64,000 nt of DNA. Origin: Gambelia wislizenii. Lineage: Eukaryota > Chordata > Lepidosauria > Squamata > Crotaphytidae. Numbering within the stretch: position 1 is the stretch's first letter; each line of letters starts with the position of its first letter. The notes beneath the pieces are model-generated. The model worked only from the letters and a program-made list of their open reading frames with translations, made no database searches and was not told the origin of the DNA. Below, piece after piece: positions 59,200 to 64,000 of the stretch. Location: contig JAUMIR010000002.1 of assembly GCA_030847615.1 (NCBI GenBank), positions 111,112,309-111,176,308 on the forward strand, written 5' to 3'. A program made the translations under genes and the position numbers.

Positions 59200-60305
59200 G
59201 TTGTAATTAACTTAGAGTTTGATTGACACCCTCTCTCTTTCACACTTACAAAACAGAGAGTGAAAACATCCCTTTCTTTTAAACTAACAACAGTTCTTTA
59301 TGGCATATATAATCTAAACTATGGTTTGTTTAAACTAGCGTTAGTGGGAACAGGTCAATATCAAAGTATGATTTTAGATTCTGGCTTGATCTCAGATTAT
59401 AGTTGAAACAAATCACAGTTCATCAAATTCAAATATCATAGGGAACTGTGGTTAGTTTAAAATTGAAAGGTGCAGATTTGGGAAGAGCTTATGCGCTAAA
59501 GATTCATGGCAACTCATTCTCATAGCATGAAACCATGGCTACCTGTTACATCTGAACTGAGTCACTATCTTTATTCAAGATGTGAGCCCTCTCTCCTTTC
59601 ATAGGTGCTTCTAGAACTGAGAGGACTTTTCTTTACCTCTTAGGGCTGATAGCACATGAATTTACACATGATAGTAGTACATGATAGTAGCCTCATGAAT
59701 CTACATTTGCACAGTAATATCAGAAGGTGAATTCAGAACATTAGAAAAGTAAACATAGATGAGGATTCAGCTGATTTAGGGAAATGTCATTCCATCAACT
59801 GAGATCTTGCACATTGCTGAAGAATGTGAACTTACTTGAAATGTTGCTGTTCAGTGGAATTGACTTGATGATTGGTGACAAGGTTTAAGTATATGATTTC
59901 ATCATATGAAAAAAACTAAAGTGTCCAATAAAGGTTGCATTCCAACAACATTTACATGGATAAGTGTTGGGCAAGGGAGTTATATCCGTGACTGTTTCTG
60001 TCATGCAATATTTGTGACCAAGATATTAGCATTTGTAACATAAGAGGCTGTAGCAAAACTCCAGTTCCTGTGAACTAATGCAAGTTTTTGGCTTGATCGC
60101 CTGTCAGTTTATCTCTCAGGCATGAAAGACTGGGGGGCACGGCAAAAAAAAAAAACACCTGAGAAGAATTCATGTTGAATCCTATTTGTTTACACACATC
60201 ATGGTCTATTCGGAAGGAGGGGTAGCAAAAAAACCCAGTTAACCCATGACTTTCCATCCCTCTATTTTCCAGGGACTTTTTGGAAAGTCCAGGACAACCC
60301 GTGCT
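59200..60305. other. Intron 12 sequence, unassigned
   Basis: AT-rich. A loose palindromic zone with AACTATGG/CTGTGGTT words at 59315-59460 may be a worn MITE. An A-run lies at 60144-60155. Confidence 0.45.
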
Positions 60306-60990
60306 ATTGGTTGTCTGAACAATCAGCAACCATTCCGGGACATGGGCTGAATATTGATTGGTCGGACTTTCGAGGGGGCAGGCTTGCAAGGGAAGCCTTG
60401 CAATTCTTGATGCCCGGCCACCGGCCCCTCCCTCTTCCTCCAGGCAGTGGTTCAGCCCTGCTTAAAGCATGCTTTCTATTGGAAGGAAAAGAAGTGGGAG
60501 TGAAGAGTGGGGTGGGACAGAAAGCACTTAAAGCATTGCTTTCCATTGCAAGGAAAAGAAGTGGGGGAGACATGGGGGGACAAACAGAACTTAAAGCATT
60601 GCTTTCTGTTGGAAGGAAAAGAAGTGGGAGGTAGAGTGGGGTGGGACAGACAGAAAGCACTTAAAGCATTGCTTTCTGTTGGAAAGAAAAGAAGCGGAGG
60701 GACAGAAAGAACTTAAAGCATTGCTTTCTGTTGGGAGGAGAAGGCCTTGGGGGTCGCTCCAGACTGGCCGCCTTGTCTGGTCAGCCTTGGCCATCACTTG
60801 GCTCTCAGCTGGCTGCAGCTTCTGCCAACTGGGCTTTGTAGGCAGCAGAGGACCCTACAGAGGGCAATACAAAAATGGTGGATTCTGAATTGCCAGGCTT
60901 CCCTTGCAAGCCTACCCCCTCCAAGGTCGGACCAATCATAATTCAGCTCTGCTATGTGCCCCTTTCCTGGAATGGCAGTAAGTGTAAACA
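60306..60990. mobile_element. Long inverted-repeat element with inner tandem repeats
   Basis: The left arm (about 60311-60412: GATTGGTCGGACTTTCGAGG, then GGCTTGCAAGGGAAGCC) is matched in reverse by the right arm (about 60886-60990: GGCTTCCCTTGCAAGCC, then CCTCCAAGGTCGGACCAATC). The centre has five units beginning AAAGCATTGCTTT or similar. The element may extend outward to about 60160 and 61093, but true ends and target duplication are not clear. The class is unknown. Confidence 0.75.
60464..60735. repeat. Tandem repeat, 52-70-base unit, about 5 copies
   Basis: AAAGCAT(T)GCTTTC followed by TGTTGGAAGGAAAAGAAGTG recurs at 60464, 60530, 60593, 60663 and 60715. Open frames of up to 118 codons across it are repeat artefacts. 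Confidence 0.9.
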
Positions 60991-61368
60991 ATCATAAAAA
61001 CCCAAGACTTTTGCTACCCGGGACAAATTGTGGGAACAATATGAGACAGATTCGAGATGAGGATATTTCGATTCTCCCCGGGATAAAAACAGTCATATAA
61101 CTGAGTCCTAGGATGACTGTTGCTCCCTGTGTTTTTCAGCTGGCAGTTCCTTGGGATCAGCTGAACCTCTGGCCACCTCATTGGTTCTATATATTGAGTA
61201 GCAATTGTTTGTAAAGAATAAAGTTCTGTATGCTAGGTACACTAGTTGGCACACAAACATTTGTGCTTCCTAAACAATGTATAGAACAAAAGAGTCATAA
61301 AATAAACTGTAAGAATGAATGAAGTCTTCATTTGTTGTTTGTTTGTTTACCATCTGTTTATTTGTCAG

Positions 61369-61433
61369 GATATTGTCTTCAAGGACTGTCCATGAGGGAC
61401 TAAAGAGCCAGGAGCTCAACTCATCTGACACTA
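61369..61433 (+). CDS. SFMBT1: SFMBT1 coding exon 13 (linker after MBT4; last exon in window)
   Basis: Acceptor TTTATTTGTCAG, donor ACTA|GTAAGA, 65 bases. It encodes SSRTVHEGLKSQELNSSDT (residues 473-494) and ends in phase 1. This is the linker between MBT4 and the SLED-type domain of SFMBT1. I searched the remaining 2.5 kb for the next conserved stretch (the INGKYCCPK region) and did not find it, so the gene continues past the window. Confidence 0.88.
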
Positions 61434-61550
61434 GTAAGAAAGAAGTGTGGTTTTTATATGTAATATGAGGGAGAGTATAGCTCTAGAATCCTATTGAGAA
61501 GTATGTGTAATTTTACCCATTGCAAAGTCTGTAGTGTAAAATAAGGGATA

Positions 61551-61752
61551 ATGCCAAGTGTGGTAGTGGTTTGAGCATTGGTCCATGGAAACCCACTGAG
61601 TAACCTTGGGCAAGCCACACTCTGTCAGTCTCAGAGAAAGGCAAAGGCAACTCCCTTCTGAACAAATCTTGCCAAGAAAACCCTGCGATAGAGTCGCCTG
61701 AGGGTCGCCATAAGTCAGAAACAATTTGAAGGCACACAGCAACAATAACATA
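61551..61752 (+). mobile_element. tRNA-derived squamate SINE with BovB-like 3' end
   Basis: The head is partly lost (GTGGTAGTGGTTTGAGCATT). The body CCATGGAAACCCACTGAGTA, CTTGCCAAGAAAACCCTGCG and tail GGGTCGCCATAAGTCAGAAA, TTGAAGGCACACAGCAACAA are well kept. It begins about 120 bases after SFMBT1 exon 13. Confidence 0.9.
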
Positions 61753-62256
61753 ATGCCAAGAGCAGTGGTGAACAGGATCAGGTAACACTGGAATTCTGTG
61801 GTTGCCCAAACAAAGGGGTTGTCTATACGAGGCAAAAAGAAGCGGATTGCTATGCCGTAAAGGCAACTCATAGTAGCTGTGATTTGTCTTAATGGGATTT
61901 TTGGTGGGGGTAGATTGCAGGCATGCAAAGCTATGCACGTTTACTGTGCAAACGGGCATGTCTGTGAATCAAGATGGCAGCCACAAGTGAATTACTCATG
62001 TTTTTATTCTCACCAGTTGCCTCCGCTGAACAGCATTTTTTAAAAAAAGCATATATAAGGTACAAAAGTGCAATATTTCACCTTAACAGAGAGGCAAAAA
62101 AGAATTGCCCATTTTATTGCATTAGCGCTTGCTCACTAAGGCAAAAATAAAAATTGTGGTTCCGGGCGCTTGCCTTGTTAGTAAGCCCTTCCCTCTGCAT
62201 TCATCTGGCCAATCAGTTTTTAGCTCCTGCTTGTATGGGAAAGCGAATAAATTCAT

Positions 62257-62518
62257 TTGCTTGTCCCAATGAGCAGGAATGAGCATTCTCCCCGCTGTTT
62301 TTTAAAAACTCGAATAAAAGCTGTGAAGGCTTTTCCTGTGGAGTATATGGCATATTTAGCTCCCCCTTCTGAATATGGGGATACAATGCGTGATGCCATT
62401 AAGACAGGTTGTACCCTCCTTGCATTCTGTGAGGAGTATTTTCAGTGTTTCGACAACCCCAAAGACACACACAACTTAAATTACTGGCTTCATGTCCAGT
62501 GCTACCCTGTTGAGGTAA
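62257..62518 (+). other. Unrecognised protein-like open segment
   Basis: The frame starting TTG CTT GTC is open from 62257 to a stop at 62697; the protein-like part ends near 62518 at GAG|GTAAGT, a good donor-like site. It contains VKAFPVEYMAYLAPPSEYG, then AIKTGCTLLAFCEEYF and NLNYWLHVQCYPVE, a composition unlike translated intron. There is no clear upstream acceptor or start. It does not match the expected next SFMBT1 exon. It may be a remnant of a DNA transposon gene or retrocopy whose left end could be GGGTTGTCTATACGAGGC at 61818. I do not recognise the family. Confidence 0.35.
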
Positions 62519-62534
62519 GTCCCATAACTATTAA

Positions 62535-62641
62535 AATAAAAATAAAAAATATTAAAAATATTGTATTTTATACACATAGCCAAAAATCCAAAATACTTCT
62601 TGTCTCAAGCATTTTGGATAAGGGATACTCAAACTGTACTG
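62535..62641. mobile_element. Remnant of another Tigger-like MITE
   Basis: TATTTTATACACATAGCC, then CCAAAAATCCAAAATACTTC and CATTTTGGATAAGGGATACT, ending CAAACTG and TA. This resembles the right end of the CATTTTGGATAAGGGAT-type Tigger elements; the left part is absent. Confidence 0.55.
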
Positions 62642-64000
62642 GGTTTTGCTTTGTAGATTACTGGCATCTCTGTAAGCAAAGGACTGTTTCAGAATAAAGT
62701 TCCATAGTTGCCAGATGGCAAAATCTAATCATTTGCAAAACTGTTGAATGAATTAATGTTGAATAAGTACATCTGCTGCTGAAATAACTAAACAAATCTA
62801 TTTGTACTCTCCAAAATCTTGCTGCATGACTTGCAGTGCAGCAAAATGTGTCTTTGAGGCACTACCTAATGTAAGATTAGCAGAAATGGAGGCTGCTCAA
62901 TTCTGAGATTTAATTGGTTTTTAAATGGAGAGGTGTTAAGTCAATATAATCTGATCTCCACTATGTTTGCCAATTATAAATCCCTGTGGAATTACAGCTT
63001 TAAAAGAAAGTGACTCTTAGCCCACGTGCAGCTGGAATGAAACGACTATTGGTACATTGGTATCATTAACTGTCTTGCATCACAGAGGATGGTGACTTAT
63101 TTTGCAGACCTGAGTAATAAACTAAATATAAGCATTGTTTCAAGATGAACATACATAGCACTGGGAATACTTGCTTTCAAGGCAAAGAGATATATATAGT
63201 TAAGAATATTTTTAATCAGGCCTGAACAATTTGTGAATGGCCAAGCCAAACACATCATCAGTCATGCATCATGGCCTTACTTGACAGGTCTCCCCTGGCC
63301 TGTTTTTATAATCCCAAATTGTCATTAACATCAGGAGCTTAATCAAGCCAATTTATATGCACAGAGGACTGTATTCAGCTTGGTAATACGAGAAAATTAT
63401 AAACTGATTTCTTAAATGCAAAAGAAAAATTAATGTGGCTTCCAATTTTTTTTAGCTGAATTTTCTTTATCTATTCATTTTACCTTACCATTTTGCTATG
63501 TGATGCAGCCCTCCTATTAATCTAAAACCAGCTAATGAATGTGAATACTGCAAAAGAAAAGTCTATTTTTTAATGGAAACTTTCAGGTAACAGCACTATA
63601 TATTGGGTAGAGCAGAGGTAAACTAGGAGATGATGCCTTTTGTCAAACTGTTCAGGTGTTACGAACCAGAACCACAAGCCCATGCTGGACAATTTACAAG
63701 AAGCAGGGGCTGAGAAACGGGGGCAAAAAAGTTTGTCTATTTAGAGTTAGATCAAAAAGGATTGCCCTCACTTTGACATGGTTTTGTAGCTGAATCTGGC
63801 TAACCGGTGATGTGTAATTTCCTCAAGTTATTTACATTCATAGACTTTAAGAGGTGGAAGGGACCTTCAGCACTAGTTGTTTGGCTCTTCTTAGGGAAAT
63901 TAAAAAAAAAAACTAGCAGCAGAGAAAGCTGTTGGTCAAGAAAAGTGAGTTATGTGGGTGAAATTGTGTTTATAATGTTTACTATCTGAGATCTCATAAT
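62642..64000. other. SFMBT1 intron 13 sequence, unassigned
   Basis: AT-rich. No exon of the SLED-type domain and no clear transposon seen up to the window end. Confidence 0.5.

Larger units (their letters stand above)
8231..61433 (+). other. SFMBT1: SFMBT1 gene locus, 5' part (13 coding exons, partial)
   Basis: Thirteen exons, each with AG acceptor and GT donor, join in a single reading frame without a stop. Exon lengths in order are 28, 95, 241, 89, 247, 98, 102, 151, 83, 127, 114, 43 and 65 bases, and the phases match at every junction, giving 494 codons plus one base. The product starts MNGEQQ and carries four malignant-brain-tumour (MBT) repeats. From family knowledge, SFMBT1 is a nuclear chromatin reader of methylated histone tails that works with Polycomb-type and LSD1/CoREST repressors. 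The N-terminus and the SSRTVHEGL-type linker after MBT4 fit SFMBT1 better than SFMBT2 as I remember them. The protein is normally about 860 residues, so the SLED-type domain, basic region and SAM domain must lie beyond the window. Introns make up most of the 53 kb and are loaded with transposons. Confidence 0.92.

Noticed and set aside
61491..61959. Two overlapping minus-strand frames of about 145 codons.
   Set aside because: They run through the antisense of a SINE and are mutually overlapping in different frames.
62257..62518. Interpretation of the open segment as SFMBT1 exon 14.
   Set aside because: No acceptor in the needed phase and no resemblance to the SLED-type domain expected after the exon 13 linker.

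Overview
The window is intronic and exonic DNA of a vertebrate. The repeat mix is that of a squamate reptile (lizard or snake): CR1 elements ending in ATTCTATG octamers, BovB/RTE elements, a near-intact long L1, L2-like LINEs, and tRNA-type SINEs whose 3' ends resemble BovB. This lineage call is an inference. There are no prokaryotic features, tRNA or rRNA genes, or CRISPR arrays.

One host gene spans almost the whole window on the + strand: the 5' part of SFMBT1, a Polycomb-type protein with four MBT repeats. I find 13 coding exons between 8355 and 61433. They join in phase without a stop into 494 codons plus one base. The set starts with the ATG exon and runs through MBT repeats 1-4 to the linker after MBT4. 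The upstream non-coding exon(s) and the exons for the C-terminal SLED-type and SAM domains lie outside the window.

The introns are packed with mobile elements, often nested. 1-8230 (upstream intron): a CR1, a TA-flanked Tigger-like element, and an L1 with a twin-priming inversion. Intron 1 (8383-15650): SINEs, an old split L1, L2-like pieces. Intron 2 (15746-35196): two CR1s, then a BovB interrupted by a 7.07-kb L1 with a perfect 17-bp target duplication and by two GC-rich Tigger-like elements. Introns 4-6: more Tigger-like elements and a second BovB (minus strand), which contains an L2, which contains a 1.3-kb Tigger-like element. Introns 7-12: hAT MITE, CR1, L2 and SINE copies and an inverted-repeat element.

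The most unusual signal is a set of five TA-flanked elements (30175-31147, 31616-32259, 36791-37773, 44203-45509, 50281-50590). They share Tigger-type terminal inverted repeats, but each holds a different GC-rich tandem array whose repeat unit is itself a hairpin. Sequence and unit length (about 62-98 bp) differ from element to element, while the hairpin design is kept. Sibling elements with the same ends but no array also occur (33524-33752, 39926-40155). Family names are from recognition by eye; no database search was run.
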